From Megaleporinus macrocephalus (lineage: Eukaryota; Chordata; Actinopteri; Characiformes; Anostomidae), in contig CM038714.1 in the NCBI GenBank assembly GCA_021613375.1, positions 43,893,623 to 43,957,622 on the forward strand: a stretch of DNA of 64,000 nt, given 5' to 3'. Made by a program: the position numbers and the translations under genes. The notes under the pieces were generated by a model that searched no databases, had not been told where the DNA came from, and saw only the letters and a list, made by a program, of their open reading frames with translations. How positions within the stretch are numbered: position 1 is the first letter of the stretch; every line of letters starts with the position of its first letter. Positions 1 to 11,672 of the stretch are shown here, in pieces.

Positions 1-1689
1 TCTTTCATTCTTCTCAGTCTGTGCAGATCAGACTGCAGGGACCAGAAACATTGAACTAATCCAACATGCTTTGATGAAATGAAAGACATTCTTCTAGATG
101 ATGTGAGTTCATAGTTTCTGCTAAAGTGACCTGAAGTTTAAAGAAAGCCTTAGTTTAACTTTACGTTAGCATCACTTCTTATTTAGTGAGTTTATCGGCT
201 GCTCGCAAAGCAAACATCAGATTACTGCTGATTATTACTCTTGTAGACACATAGTTTTCCTATTACTTGAACACATGTAAACTCAGTGAATAGACTTCAG
301 ACTAAATCTGATTTTCTGCAGTTATTTGAGGATTAAATGTCCTCAGTGTGGTTGCTAGAAGCTCGCTTCCATCAAACTGACTCATAGCCATAAGAAACTT
401 CACACATTTTCTTTTGTTTTGTTCCTTTTTGTCACTGATATGGGAAAGAGAATGTACAGTAATGATGAATGTTTCCTGCTGTTTTACAACATTTCAAGCA
501 CTGATAATTAGTTTTAGGTACTGGAGTCCAAAACCTTGACATATAGCATTTACCAGCTTCCATATCCACCGTCTATATTGTCAAAACATTTCAAAGCATT
601 GAAAGGCTTTTCCCACAGATTCTCTCGGACGGACATCTGCCTGTAAAATCTGAGGACGATGGCATAATCCACACCAGCAGGACCTCAATGGAGTTACAAA
701 ACACGAGGCCTGAAAACACACTAAACATACCCAACACAAGCATTCAATACTGCTTCCCTTGCAGTACAACTACAATGGCTTACTGATTTATTGGTGTAAG
801 AATACTTCAGCTAGACTGTGGAAATGACCACAGGCCATCCATCCTACTACAGGGCTTTTTCATTGGACAGTTATTCATTAAAATCTACCCACACCATGGC
901 CAAGTACCTGTTCCCCACCACCACTGGCATCAGAGAAGGAAGTGGAGGTCACATGATTTTCCATTTGATGCTCATGTCTGTCCATAGTAAACATAAACAG
1001 ATACAGATACAGATCTCGAGGCTTTCTTTGAGAAGTCACAGACAGCAATTGCAGCTTGTAAACATTTTTGTTTTAAAACTGGCTTGAGGCCTTTGATTTA
1101 AACCAAAAAGTCCTGTTTACCTACATTCAGTAGCCCAGAGTAGCCAAACAGTCTGGTCATACATTTGTAACCATAGTATTCCGCCCAGTGGACCCATCAG
1201 AAAGACTGTGGGTCGTTATTTTTTTAAACTATGGCGAATAGCTTCACTCTCAAAACCATCCGTGAACTGGCCTTTTCTTATCAGGCAGCTGAGCGAAATT
1301 TTAAAAATGCATCACTACCTATTCCTCAAAAGAGACGGGGGGAGCTGGACTAAAAGAAAAGGCATTTTGAAGTGCTGCTCTGGTGAAAGTTTTCCCCTCT
1401 AGCCCAACTGTAGTCCAGATGTGTCTGGTGTGTAAAGTTCGCCTATTTGGTTTGGCTTACAACCAACAATTGGCTGGAAAACTGTAGTTCATTTTCATAG
1501 CAGTACATCAAAGCAGGTCAGAAAATGCATCAGCAAGTAAGTTTAGTTGAAAACTGAACTGATGATAGAAGAATGTAATAGGTTAGTATAGTCCTTCTAG
1601 ACTTATCTCCAGTTCCAAGACTTGGAACACCTAAACACATCACTGCCAAACAACTATGTTTGCCGCAGGTCAAGAGAAAAGTCCATTAC
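1..1689. other. arhgef10l intron, no recognised element
   Basis: I saw no exon with homology, no clear transposon and no tandem array in this stretch. It follows the 1690 donor in transcript direction, so it should be intronic. Confidence 0.5.
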
Positions 1690-1798
1690 CTGCGTGGTCC
1701 TTCTTCTGCAGAAAGGAGACTCTCCTCATGACTGCTATTTTGGTCTTCTCCAGGCCATCTTTAGTCCCGCTGCGTGCCGCTCGCATCAACTGATGGAC
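1690..1798 (-). CDS. arhgef10l: arhgef10l exon: [10 protein letters not shown] segment before the DH domain
   Basis: This 109-nt exon has acceptor CCCTGCTGCAG|GTC and donor CACGCAG|GTAATGG. It enters in phase 0 and leaves with one base. It reads [20 protein letters not shown] then [16 protein letters not shown]. The [18 protein letters not shown] block is strongly conserved in ARHGEF10L just before the linker to the DH (RhoGEF) domain. It is the last exon on this strand that I can see. The next expected segment (linker plus the start of DH, around MPEGLS..QVVRR) is not visible in 1-1689 and probably lies beyond the left edge. Confidence 0.92.
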
Positions 1799-2459
1799 CT
1801 GCAGCAGGGACAGGAGTGGACAAGAGATCAGAGACTGACCGCAACTTGCTCGATGAGGGAAGATCAACCTGCCCTGGCTCAAAAACACGAACGGGTCGGG
1901 ACGCCTCCTGCCGTTTACTGGAGCGCTGGAAGGCTGGCGTTTGCTGCGGCCAGTCTTCAAGGCCGTAAACCCCACCCTCAAGTTGAGAGAAATCTCAGGG
2001 AACCTCGAGCCACAGGGATATTTTTAAACTGGAGAAGAGCCGGTGGCCTCACAACCCAAAAGCAGGCCACAGATTGAGACCAACTGGTGACGCCTCAGAT
2101 GTGGCGTAAACAGACCCCAGTGGCTTCGTTTATATGTCCTTCATTTACGTGTCCTCAAAACTAACCCATAAACTCATTTCAGCAGCAGACTGGAGTGAGC
2201 AAAGAGGTGGAAATGGCATAAAACACAGCAAAGCGGGGGGTTTCCGTCAACGGGATCCACACACGTCTCAGCAGCTCTCTGTATCTTTAACTGTGTCAGC
2301 CATAGAGCTGCCGTTGAAGGATGTTAAGGCAAATTATAATGGCATTTATTACTGCAGTTTGTGGCATATACTAAGCCTGATTCTATTACAGCCTTAAAGG
2401 AATGATTCAGTGCTAATCAAATTTACACCCCCCCACCCCACCACCCCTAAACGAGTCCA

Positions 2460-2640
2460 AGACATTCTTATCCAGAGCAACTTACAGTTTAATCACATTA
2501 CAGAAGTAGGCAAGTGCAGCATTTGGAGTCCTGCCCATGGACTCTTATAGAGTGATGGGCTTGCCCAGGTGGGGAACTAAACCAGAGTGTGGAAGGCTGA
2601 ACATGTTGCACTGAAGCTATGTGGCTAATGTAGCTCACAA
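2460..2640 (-). mobile_element. tRNA-derived SINE-like fragment (minus orientation)
   Basis: On the minus strand this ends with the tail GCTCTGGATAAGAATGTCTT, a variant of the GCTCTGGATAAGAGCGTCT tail seen in many teleost SINEs and L2-type LINE tails. The plus-strand copy at 30955-31148 belongs to the same family and preserves a B-box-like GGGGTTCACC and an A-box-like start. This copy is diverged and its 5' end is unclear. Confidence 0.6.
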
Positions 2641-3138
2641 GTAAGCAAGGCCTAAGTATGGAGATTAGCAGAGTCCAAACTGAAAGACTAAATCAGTACA
2701 GACTTACTTCAACTCATGATGAGTTATTAAAGGAGCACATTTGAAAATAATGCTAGCTTTCGAATTACTTAATTAAAGCAAAACCCCTTCCCCTCAGTCT
2801 TCAGTTCTTATCAGGGGTTTATCGTTTTGGGTTCGCATAGGACAACGTCTGGGTCCGGATCCGGAACGCCGTCCGCCTATTAGTGACCCCTGCTATACAG
2901 CTTATATAAGGCCCCTATTAATAATCATAAATATTTAGGTTTATATGAGGTTGTTGTCACTGTAAGATGGCTCATCAAATATATATGACCAAATTCTTAT
3001 AAAGCAATGTTGTCCTACAAACTCTTCAATTCACAAACAAACAGTTGCGGTTACAAGAGAGCATAGTGCATAGTTATATAGATGGGCTCATGTAAATTAC
3101 TGCAATCACTATTCAGATATTCTTTAGCTCATCTGAGC

Positions 3139-3299
3139 TGGGCTGGGCAATATGGGAAAAAATATTATCACATTTTTTTTATCATAATTTTTTTCATATC
3201 AGTCAATATCGATATATATCACGATATAAATCAAATCCAAATCACTGTTTCCTTTTTACTTTTTTTGTTTTTTTCCTTATTGCTTTTTATCCTCTGATT

Positions 3300-3367
<68 letters not shown>

Positions 3368-3991
3368 GCAGTATTAGTATGAACAGTATTCACACGCAAC
3401 TACAAACAATCGCTCGTGTGCATCTAAAGTTGTGTATTTTACCCAGAAACACAACAGTGTGGGGCTCTGTCAGCTCTGCACAGTGGAGATCATCACAACA
3501 GTACAACTGCTACACACATTGTGTATATAGTAGCACTTGAAGCACAAACATCCCGTAGCACTTTGTCAACACAGCAGCAAGACAGCCCCTGTTTACTTGT
3601 TTTTATTATTTTAGCAGATTATTTTTTAATTATTAACATGTGTAACATGTTTCTTTCAGTAGTAGTTTACGTTTTCTGTCGTCATTTTCTCTTATTTTAT
3701 TCTCTCTGCTCGACTGTGGTGTCTGCAGTAACCAGATTACTAGCTTGTGGGTTAAGCTACCGCTACGCCTACACTCTGCACTGTGTGTTTCAACCAAACA
3801 TGAAATGGCTGGAACTCTAGTTCAACCACCTGATTGGTTTGGGGGCGGCTCTATTCTTGTTCTCATTGGCTGTTCGTGTTGTCTCTCAAAATTCGGCCGG
3901 AACTTAATTCTATGGACTTTCTATCGACTACGTCTTATAGTTTTATCAAGAAAACGTTATAATTATCGTTATCGTTTTATCGCCCAGCCCA
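3139..3991. mobile_element. hAT-like MITE, ends TGGGCTGGGC(A/G)ATA
   Basis: The left end reads TGGGCTGGGCAATA, and the right end is its inverted complement ending TATCGCCCAGCCCA. The subterminal regions are rich in cgatat/ttatcg motifs. There is no transposase frame. A TA microsatellite at 3302-3364 sits inside. The flanking 8-mers ATCTGAGC and ATTTGCTA agree at only four positions, so no convincing target duplication remains. Part of the interior is repeated in inverted orientation at 7220-7455. Confidence 0.6.
3302..3364. repeat. (TA)n microsatellite
   Basis: About 31 uninterrupted TA units lie within the MITE at 3139-3991. Confidence 0.95.
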
Positions 3992-4775
3992 ATTTGCTAC
4001 TGTGTGTACATATACAGTTATTGCTTATGAACTTAAGATAATTAAAATTATCAGGAACACACATCCCTAGTTGATGCTTGATATTCAGTGCTTTATCCCA
4101 ACCACATAATTTAAAAAAATCGGATTGAGACCAAAGAAAACATGCACATGGGCCAGATTTGATTATGCTGGCTGTAGGACAAACTGCTACCTAAACAAGT
4201 ACAGACTTAATTCATGCTTCAGGATGGCTGATGCTACTACTGGTTATAGCTTGGCTACACAGCTCTGTTCATTTGCATAAGCAACAATATACATAACATA
4301 CCAAAACTAAAAAAGCTCATTTCAGACTCCAAATATGTCTACAGTAGTTTTTTCTCCCTGGATTTTTCTAATTGTTAGCAACTGTTATGACAAAGATGAG
4401 CTTTGGCAATGTTACTACACTTTGTAAACCATGGCCAGGACCACTCAGTATACTGAAAACAGAACTGGATGGAGAGATGCGGAGAGAAAGAGAGAGAGAC
4501 TGAGACTGAATGCAGGGCAGAGTATTCCTCAGAGGGACCATAATCTTTCCCAATGGACCTACTGATCCATTCGGTTCCTTTGAGGCCCACCCTCGCCTTT
4601 GCTACACACTACTTTCACAAAAGTCTGGAATCTCTGTTTGCAGTCCTACATTCGGTTGCAGATATATACATACAAGGACCTACATGACTCGGTTACTGCC
4701 TATTATTATAGAGAGTTACTCTAAATAGCAACCCTGAACAATCCAAAGCTAAAATAACGAGTGGTAACAGCACAA

Positions 4776-4804
4776 GTGATTCCAAACTTTTGAATGGTAG
4801 TGTA
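4776..4804. mobile_element. orphan Tc1-type terminal inverted repeat
   Basis: The sequence GTGATTCCAAACTTTTGAAT and the following GGTAGTG resemble the right end of the Tc1-like MITE at 13537-14050 and a fragment at 51549-51577. No matching left end was found. It lies seven bases from the donor of the 4818-4901 exon. Confidence 0.45.
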
Positions 4805-4817
4805 AGTGTATGTATAC

Positions 4818-4901
4818 CTGGTGTTTGCCCCCCAGTCTCATGGCTAGCTCCCTCTTGGTCTTGGCATAGCGTTCCCTCAGCCGACGCACGTCAGGGGACA
4901 G
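4818..4901 (-). CDS. arhgef10l: arhgef10l exon: LSPD..RERYAKTKR coiled-coil segment
   Basis: The exon is 84 nt, exactly 28 codons, phase 0 at both ends, with acceptor GCCTATAG|CTG and donor CACCAG|GTATAC. It reads LSPDVRRLRERYAKTKRELA followed by MRLGGKHQ. This resembles the human ARHGEF10L segment beginning LSPDLTRLKERYARTKRD and differs clearly from ARHGEF10, which is why the L paralogue is preferred. The charged heptad-like pattern suggests a short coiled coil before the DH domain. Vertebrate ARHGEF10L proteins have a short ELK.KYD-type segment after this point; I did not find it between here and 1798. Confidence 0.87.
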
Positions 4902-5118
4902 CTATAGGCATCACAGCGGCAGCGGCAACAGCAGCACAGGGGTCAAAGGGCAACCACAGACGCCAGGGAGCGAGAGAGCGGAGGAAGGGAAAACAGAGGG
5001 ATGAGGGAGAGCTTTAACCAGCAACAGCACAATAGGGACGAACCCCAGAAGCACACAAGGGAGAACACACAAAGGCATTAAGCCAAGGCTTCAGCATCTC
5101 ATCATATCAGAATACATA

Positions 5119-5366
5119 CATATGGTCGCTGTCCAATGAAAACCATGTATCATTTGGTTGATTTTAAGTTTGTTACATCATTTGAACACGCCAATGGCCG
5201 TTTACATTGGGTGAAAATCTTATGGCTAATGGACCAATAGAAATGCTTCAAAATAGCTTAGGAAAAATTCTGGTTCCATTGACTTCCATAGAAAGTAAAG
5301 AATGTTTTTGGTCTCTCCTGTAAAGCTGCAATTTTGGAGATGCTTGTTTTTCATTGGATGATACAT
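5119..5366 (+). mobile_element. dispersed MITE family C, copy 1
   Basis: It starts with a tcgctgtccaatgaaaa end and closes with gtttttcattgga, which are inverted complements. The interior (acatcatttgaacacgcca... aatagaaatgct... ttttggagatgc) recurs at 16720, 17094, 22374, 45493 and 51125. There is no coding capacity. The superfamily is not identified. Confidence 0.65.
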
Positions 5367-6381
5367 ACATACATAGATTTGGTTTATTTCATCTTGCTCG
5401 TGCTGTTAAAGCGTTTCACTGGTGGTTGTACCATGTATGACTATGTATGTGACAAATTTCCCTGATATGATTTGATATGAGGCCATGTTACTGTAGAGGG
5501 CTTCTAACTGGGAGCATATCCACATAATAAATACATAACACAAGTTATAAACACACATACTTGCTATAGATAGAAGAGCTTGATACGTTGAAGCAGGCTG
5601 GCCCCTACTAACAAGTCCTGGAGATCTACCACACTGCACTAATTCTAATCTATCCCAAGTAATCCAGGTAACACGTTTTTCAGGGGTGTATTCATATTGA
5701 ATCTGAACTCTCTGAGGTGGCAGATCTCCAGAACCAGTAATAGCTATCCAGCATGCTTATGAGCAGAGGTGTCTAACATAAAGATATAAACATAAGCCCA
5801 GTTCCAAGTGGTACAATGGTAGTCCTGCACCTGTGAGTCCAATTTCATTTGGTTGGATACTTGTATTCATTAATTTAACAGCTTATTATGCTGATAATCT
5901 GATAATCTGAGTAAATTAGGTCATTAAAAAAAGCAAACAAACAAGTCTGTCCCAAATTCACATGCTTAAACCAAGCAGCCTCCAGGCAGCTTCTCCTAGA
6001 GGCAGTCCCACATCATCAATGGACGTCACCAGAGTGAATTCTGAGGAGGACTGCGAGGCTATGGGCTTTATTTGGAACTACAGAGGCTCGGCCATGACAG
6101 GGTGGTCAACAGAACTGTGTGCAGTTTCAGGGCAGCCGTTTAAGAGAGTCACTGTTCAAAATACGTACATGACAGACACGATATAAGAAGCTTTACCACA
6201 TACATGTATTTTTTTATAAACAAATATTTGTACCAAATGTGGTGCCTGTTATGAATAACTAGGGAGAGGAGCATGTTTACCACTGCAGAACACTTCCCCA
6301 GATATTCACATTAGATTAGTAGCTTCTCACACAAAGCTGAAGTCAGCTTCATGTTCGTGCTTTCTTGTTCGATGGAAAAAG
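5367..6381. other. intron sequence, no recognised element
   Basis: A 74-codon frame at 5962-6186 has no recognisable homology, and I do not call it a gene. Nothing else was seen. Confidence 0.4.
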
Positions 6382-6888
6382 TAGTGACGGGCCGATCCAG
6401 TGTTTTTCAGTTCCGATCCGATACCGATATATAACTGCAATACAGATACCGATACCGATACAAATACGGATATAGGGGCTTTTCAGTTTATTATTAATGG
6501 TACTATGTTTAAGGCTACATAATGAGGCTGAAATAGACACAGCACTTAGAAGAGTACACACATGCATTTAATATAAATGCACTCCAAAGGCATATACAAA
6601 CACAATAGTTTTCTTTCATACCAAATATTTAAAACCCAAAACTGAAATAAACATCTTATGTATCAAAACCTTTCTAGTATGCTAAATACAACAATATGAC
6701 TGACTGCATGATCTAAACAGTTCAAGTATTAAGAACATTGTATCAGTAGCAGCAGCAACTTCAACAAGATTTCAAATAGTTGAAATAATGTGCAAAACTA
6801 AATAGTAATGAAATAAAAAATGGATCGGTAAGTGGATCGGCTGCATTCACCCGATATCCGATATTGTATCAGATCGGTCCCATCTCTA
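6382..6888. mobile_element. hAT-like MITE with CCGATAC-rich ends
   Basis: The left end TAGTGACGGGCCGATCC pairs with the right end GATCGGTCCCATCTCTA (inverted). The flanks GGAAAAAG and GAAAGAAG form a degenerate 8-bp target duplication (6 of 8). It shares end style with the family B elements at 14962 and 32937. There is no transposase frame. Confidence 0.65.
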
Positions 6889-6942
6889 GAAAGAAGCTGG
6901 TAAATAAGAAGCTAACCTCAGCCTTGTCCTGCTTTAGAATAT

Positions 6943-7026
6943 AAGATAAATATGTATATTGTAGGAGTTAAAGTGAGAACGCTGAGGCAAAGTTGAATTT
7001 ATAACCAAAAACTTCAATCACTAAAG
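6943..7026 (+). repeat. direct repeat, unit 1 (pair with 7561-7634)
   Basis: The segment aagataaatatgtatattg through cttcaatcactaaa recurs about 615 bp downstream with small gaps. The two units flank the TE fragment at 7220-7455. Confidence 0.75.
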
Positions 7027-7219
7027 TTTAGAAACCAGTCATATATATTTATTTGGATTTGCAGATTGTAGATTATAAGTGTGTTTGTTGATTATAACTT
7101 AACTAAGTCGGTTGGGTTATAAGGATGTAATGAGCAATTCAATCAGGAGAGCTCAACACATCTTAGCACACATGGACAAGTAGAGCTTGAGTGCTCCAAC
7201 ATGGCGGACCATTTAACCC

Positions 7220-7455
7220 ACCTGCTAGTAATCTGGTTACTACAGTCGAGCAGTTAGAACAAAATAAGAGAACATGACGACAGAAAAAAACGTAACTACT
7301 ACTGAAAGAAATAATCTTAAAATAATCTTAAAATAATATGCTAAGATAGGAACAACAATTTTTCTTGCTGCTGTGTTGACAAAGCGCTATGGGATGTTGG
7401 GGTATGTACTGTTTGTTGTGATCAGCTTTACTGTGCAGAGCGGACAGAGCGATTC
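7220..7455 (-). mobile_element. partial inverted copy of the 3139-3991 MITE interior
   Basis: The reverse complement aligns with roughly 3490-3757 of the first element (shared landmarks: ctagtaatctggttact, gtcgagcag, atgacgacagaaaa, and the gctgtgttgacaaag stretch). Neither terminal inverted repeat is present. Confidence 0.65.
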
Positions 7456-7560
7456 TGTGTAAAACACTCCCACAAGCGAGCGATTGTTTCTAACTGTAGC
7501 TTGCGCTCCGGATGAATCCATGCTTTCTGCAGCACCTTAGCGACGCATTGACGCTCGATC

Positions 7561-7634
7561 AAGATAAATATGTATATTGTAGGAGTTAGAGTGAGAAAAA
7601 GTTTAATTTATAACCAATAACTTCAATCACTAAA
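7561..7634 (+). repeat. direct repeat, unit 2 (pair with 6943-7026)
   Basis: This is a near copy of 6943-7026, from aagataaatatgtatattg to cttcaatcactaaa, with about ten bases missing in the middle. Confidence 0.75.
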
Positions 7635-7689
7635 CCAACTCTCCACAGAGAGTCGACACACCGCTATGAGTGAACATAAACAGAGTATG

Positions 7690-7690
<1 letters not shown>

Positions 7691-7740
<50 letters not shown>
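7691..7740. repeat. (TA)n microsatellite
   Basis: About 25 TA units abut the left end of a family A MITE, which appears to have inserted into a TA tract. Confidence 0.95.
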
Positions 7741-7743
<3 letters not shown>

Positions 7744-8170
7744 GGCTGTAAATTGGCAAGAACCTGGCGATACAATATGCAACTTGATACAGCGGTCACG
7801 ATTCAATATATTGCAATATATTGCGATACTGCAAACAAAGTGATATTTCATATTTTTCAAATCCTACTATTAAAACACACCACTATATGAACAGGTTTGC
7901 CAATATTTATATATTATTATATATATATATATATTATTATATATATATTGCCAATAGCATTGCGCCCTTGTGCTGTTTGTTAATGTTGGAATGGAGCTGA
8001 AAATGGATTACAACACTGACATCTAGTGATCAGAGGTTTAAACCCAGCACACACTAATTCACTGTCTGCCAGGAATCTGTGTATCGATACTGTGTCTTTG
8101 GAAATCGATACAGTATCACCAAACATAATATCCCGATATTTGATATTTTCGATATTTTCTTACACCCCTA
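7741..8170 (+). mobile_element. hAT MITE family A, copy 1
   Basis: It runs from TAGGGCTGTAAATTGG to CTTACACCCCTA. Both flanks are ATATATAT, consistent with an 8-bp duplication although the repeat context makes this weak. An internal TA tract (7911-7948) lengthens it to 430 bp. The CTCF-like core is degraded here (TGACATCTAGTGA). Confidence 0.8.
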
Positions 8171-8291
8171 ATATATATATATATAAATATGGTTGTGTAA
8201 TGTTCTGTAGTTCATTTGTCTATCTTCTAATAGAAAATCATTCAGAGGATAAAAAACAATTTAACAAAATTTTATAAAAAAAAAAATGATT

Positions 8292-8293
<2 letters not shown>

Positions 8294-8368
<75 letters not shown>
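8294..8368. repeat. (TA)n microsatellite
   Basis: About 37 TA units follow an A-rich run. Confidence 0.95.
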
Positions 8369-8369
<1 letters not shown>

Positions 8370-9729
8370 TTTAAACAGACAGTTGTGAGCAGATGGTGAG
8401 CAGATAGATCCCATTGTTTTAAAGTAAATGTGTCCCAAAGTCCACCAGTGTGTAGCATTCAGAACTGTCACTACTGAAACACGTTTTCTCCAATTATGTA
8501 CATTGTTGAATGCTTTAATAAAAATCGGATTTTGTGTGTGTATAACTGTTTAAAGCTAGTCTTGTACTGGTTAGTGCTTATTAATGAAACAAGCTCAAAA
8601 TTAGCTAATATTGTCTGTACAGAAACTAAAGCTTTGGTAGCGTCATGATTGTCTCGGGCTTTTATTTGTTTAAATAAAATGAATGTAATTAGGTATATCA
8701 GATTGTAGTCCAACTCCAGTCCAAGTTCAAAATGGGTTTTCAATTTGGACTTTAAAACAAATTTGAATGAGAGATCCATATTTTGTGTGTCTGACAAAAA
8801 CAGAGCTTGACAATACAGCTGTGAGTCACAGTCGAAGGCCACAAGAGGATCCCATTCAGTGTGTTCACATCAACAACACACATTAAAAAGTGTACCATCT
8901 GACGATAAGGCTTGTAGCGTGAAGGCATTTTCAGTGTTGTGTTCGAGGAGCAGAGAGAATGATGTGGAGCCGAAGAGGATTTACTACAGAGCCGCTGTTC
9001 CCTCTCTAATTCAAATCAGAACGAAGCACCAAGTGATTTTTCAAACTGAAGCCCTGCTCAGACAAGCCCAGCTGCTTTGTGAAAGCCAATTACAAACAGG
9101 CACCCTTTCATTTCCCGGAGAAAACTACTGTGATGATCTCCTAAATGTTCAGCCCGGCGATGCAGGAGTGTTATGGAGATGAGCGGCATGCGAGAGTGAG
9201 TAGAAGGCAACAGCCTGATCCTGGAGCAGCTCCTTGGTTGGCTTTTCCTCAGGAACACCTGCAGCAAGGAGGCGTTGTGTGGCTTCAGGATGGAGGTCAG
9301 CCAACATTAAACCTGTCTAACAGCATCAGATGCTGTTGTTCAGAAATGGTCACGCCTTGTTTGCGCACAGTAGTTACCAGTACATGACCATTCGCCGCAT
9401 CCTGCTCATCTCACTGGAGAGCTCTGCTGCATAGTGCAGCGCCTGATGGTTTGCAGATGCACTATGTGCCCAGAAGGTTCAGCAGATTCCAACTTTATGG
9501 AAATGAATGCAGAAGTCACACTGCACTTAGCCAATCAGGTGAGAGGAGTCTGGTCTTCATCACAAACAGAAAGTCTCTCCATAGAGAGCTGAAAGCGACG
9601 TTCTCTTCTCTCAATGTTTATAGAAGGCATTGCTGCTCTTATATAGAAGAGTGTTGATTTAAAGGAAGGATGTTCGACAGACTGAATAAAGCTGATGCAT
9701 GCATCTCCATTTTTGTTGATTTTCAATTT
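8369..9729. other. intron sequence, no recognised element
   Basis: Frames of up to 123 codons (8471-8842 minus) and 107 codons (8859-9182 plus) show no recognisable motif, and neither looks coding by composition. I see no exon with homology to arhgef10l here. Confidence 0.4.
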
Positions 9730-9771
9730 ATCCATCCATCCATCCATCCATCCATCCATCCATCCATCCAT
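9730..9771. repeat. (ATCC)n microsatellite
   Basis: About ten TCCA/ATCC units. The same tetranucleotide opens the interspersed repeat at 48335, so this may be a relic of that family. Confidence 0.9.
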
Positions 9772-9893
9772 CATCTACTGGGGGGGCTAGCAGTCTAACC
9801 AGAGAAACCCAGACTTCCCTCTCCACTTCCCTCTAGATTATAACAAAACACATTCGGTGAAATTGGTTGGGTAATAAGGAAGTAATGGTCAAG

Positions 9894-11672
9894 CAGAGGT
9901 GTCAAGTAACAAAGTACAAATACTTTGTTACCTTACTTAAGTAGAAATGTTGGTTATTAATACTTTACTGGAGTAATTATTTTTTAGCTGACTATGTACT
10001 TATACTTTGTACTCCTTACATTTACAGACCATTGTCTGTACTTTATACTCCTTACATTTACACTCCATTATCTGTACGTTCTACTCCTTACATTTACCCT
10101 CCATTATCTGTACTTTCTACTCCTTACATTTACACTTCATTATCAGTACTTTCTACTCCTTACATTTACACTCCATTATCTGTACTTTCTACTCCTTACA
10201 TTTACCCTCCATTATCAGTACTTTCTACTCCTTACATTTACACTCCATTATCAGTACTTTCTACTCCTTACATTTACACTCCATTATCTGTACTTTCTAC
10301 TCCTTACATTTACCCTCCATTATCTGTACTTTCTCCTCCTTACATTTACCCTCCATTATCTGTACTTTCTACTCCTTACATTTACACTCCATTATCTGTA
10401 CTTTCTACTCCTTACATTTACCCTCCATTATCTGTACTTTCTACTCCTTACATTTACCCTCCATTATCTGTACTTTCTACTCCTTACATTTACACTCCAT
10501 TATCAGTACTTTCTACTCCTTACATTTACCCTCCATTATCTGTACTTTCTACTCCTTACATTTACCCTCCATTATCTGTACTTTCTACTCCTTACATTTA
10601 CCCTCCATTATCTGTACTTTCTACTTCTTACATTTACACTCCATTATCAGTACTTTCTACTCCTTACATTTACACTCCATTATCAGTACTTTCTACTCCT
10701 TACATTTACACTCCATTATCAGTACTTTCTACTCCTTACATTTACACTCCATTATCAGTACTTTCTACTCCTTACATTTACACTCCATTATCAGTACTTT
10801 CTACTCCTTACATTTATACTCCATTATCAGTACTTTCTACTCCTTACATTTACGCTCCATTATCAGTACTTTCTACTCCTTACATTTACCCTCCATTATC
10901 TGTACTTTCTACTCCTTACATTTACACTCCATTATCAGTACTTTCTACTCCTTACATTTACACTCCATTATCAGTACTTTCTACTCTTTACATTTACACT
11001 CCATTATCAGTACTTTCTACTCCTTACATTTACCCTCCATTATCTGTACTTTCTACTCCTTACATTTACACTCCATTATCAGTACTTTCTACTCCTTTCA
11101 TTTTAAACATAGTCTCGTTACTCCTATTTCATTTCACTTTGTTTTCATTCATGAACATTTACATTCCAGTAAAGGTTATTGATAACCTGCCTTTAAAGTT
11201 TGACTTTTTTCACCATTACAATACTTATAGATAACTAGTCATCATATCTTCTGCTCCATGAAACACATGTTAATGTTCAGTAGTACACAGATATGCTTCT
11301 TTAATATATTTACATTGTACTAAACTACATTCATGTTCAATGGGTGTATATACGACTGAAACAGGAAGCCTAGCACATCCCAAATTTATTAACATTAACA
11401 TTTTAATATAACATTATAGTCATTATGGCTTTTAGAAGACTTTTTGTTGGGGGGGGGGGTGGGCTAGTGCACTATTGGCCTAAGCTTTTGGTCTTACTGG
11501 CATTTTGTTTCCTTACATTACTTTTACTTTTATACTTTAAGTAGTTTCAAAAGCAGTACTTTTACATTTAAGTAAAAAGCTTGAGTTAATACTTCAACTT
11601 CAAAAGTATTTTTAAACCCTAGTATCTATACTCCTACCTGAGTAATGAATGTGAATACTTGTGACACCCCTG
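9894..11672 (+). mobile_element. hAT MITE carrying a 36-bp tandem array
   Basis: The ends are CAGAGGTGTCAAG on the left and, inverted, CAGGGGTGTCACAAG on the right. The flanks TGGTCAAG (9886-9893) and TGGGCAAG (11673-11680) form an 8-bp target duplication with one mismatch, as expected for hAT elements. The subterminal parts are rich in acttaagtag/tactttac motifs common in teleost repeats. The host sequence into which it inserted has an uninterrupted relative at about 7105-7200. A 3'-half relative lacking the array is at 54391-54670. No transposase is encoded. Confidence 0.82.
10010..11100 (+). repeat. 36-bp minisatellite, about 30 units
   Basis: The unit is tactttctactccttacat followed by ttac(a/c)ctccattatc(a/t)g. 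Two main variants alternate in the first two thirds, and a homogenised run of the acactcc...cag form occupies about 10620-10860. Because 36 is divisible by three and the unit lacks stops, all three forward frames are open for 370-400 codons. These are not genes. Confidence 0.95.

Noticed and set aside
1622..2077. A 151-codon plus-strand frame
   Set aside because: It is antisense to the conserved exon at 1690-1798.
8471..8842. A 123-codon minus-strand frame as an arhgef10l exon
   Set aside because: No similarity to the family, no acceptor/donor pair in the required phase, and it would interrupt the phase-0 join of the 16-kb and 4.8-kb exons.
9994..11234. Three overlapping 370-400 codon frames
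   Set aside because: These are translations of the 36-bp array in each forward frame, not genes.
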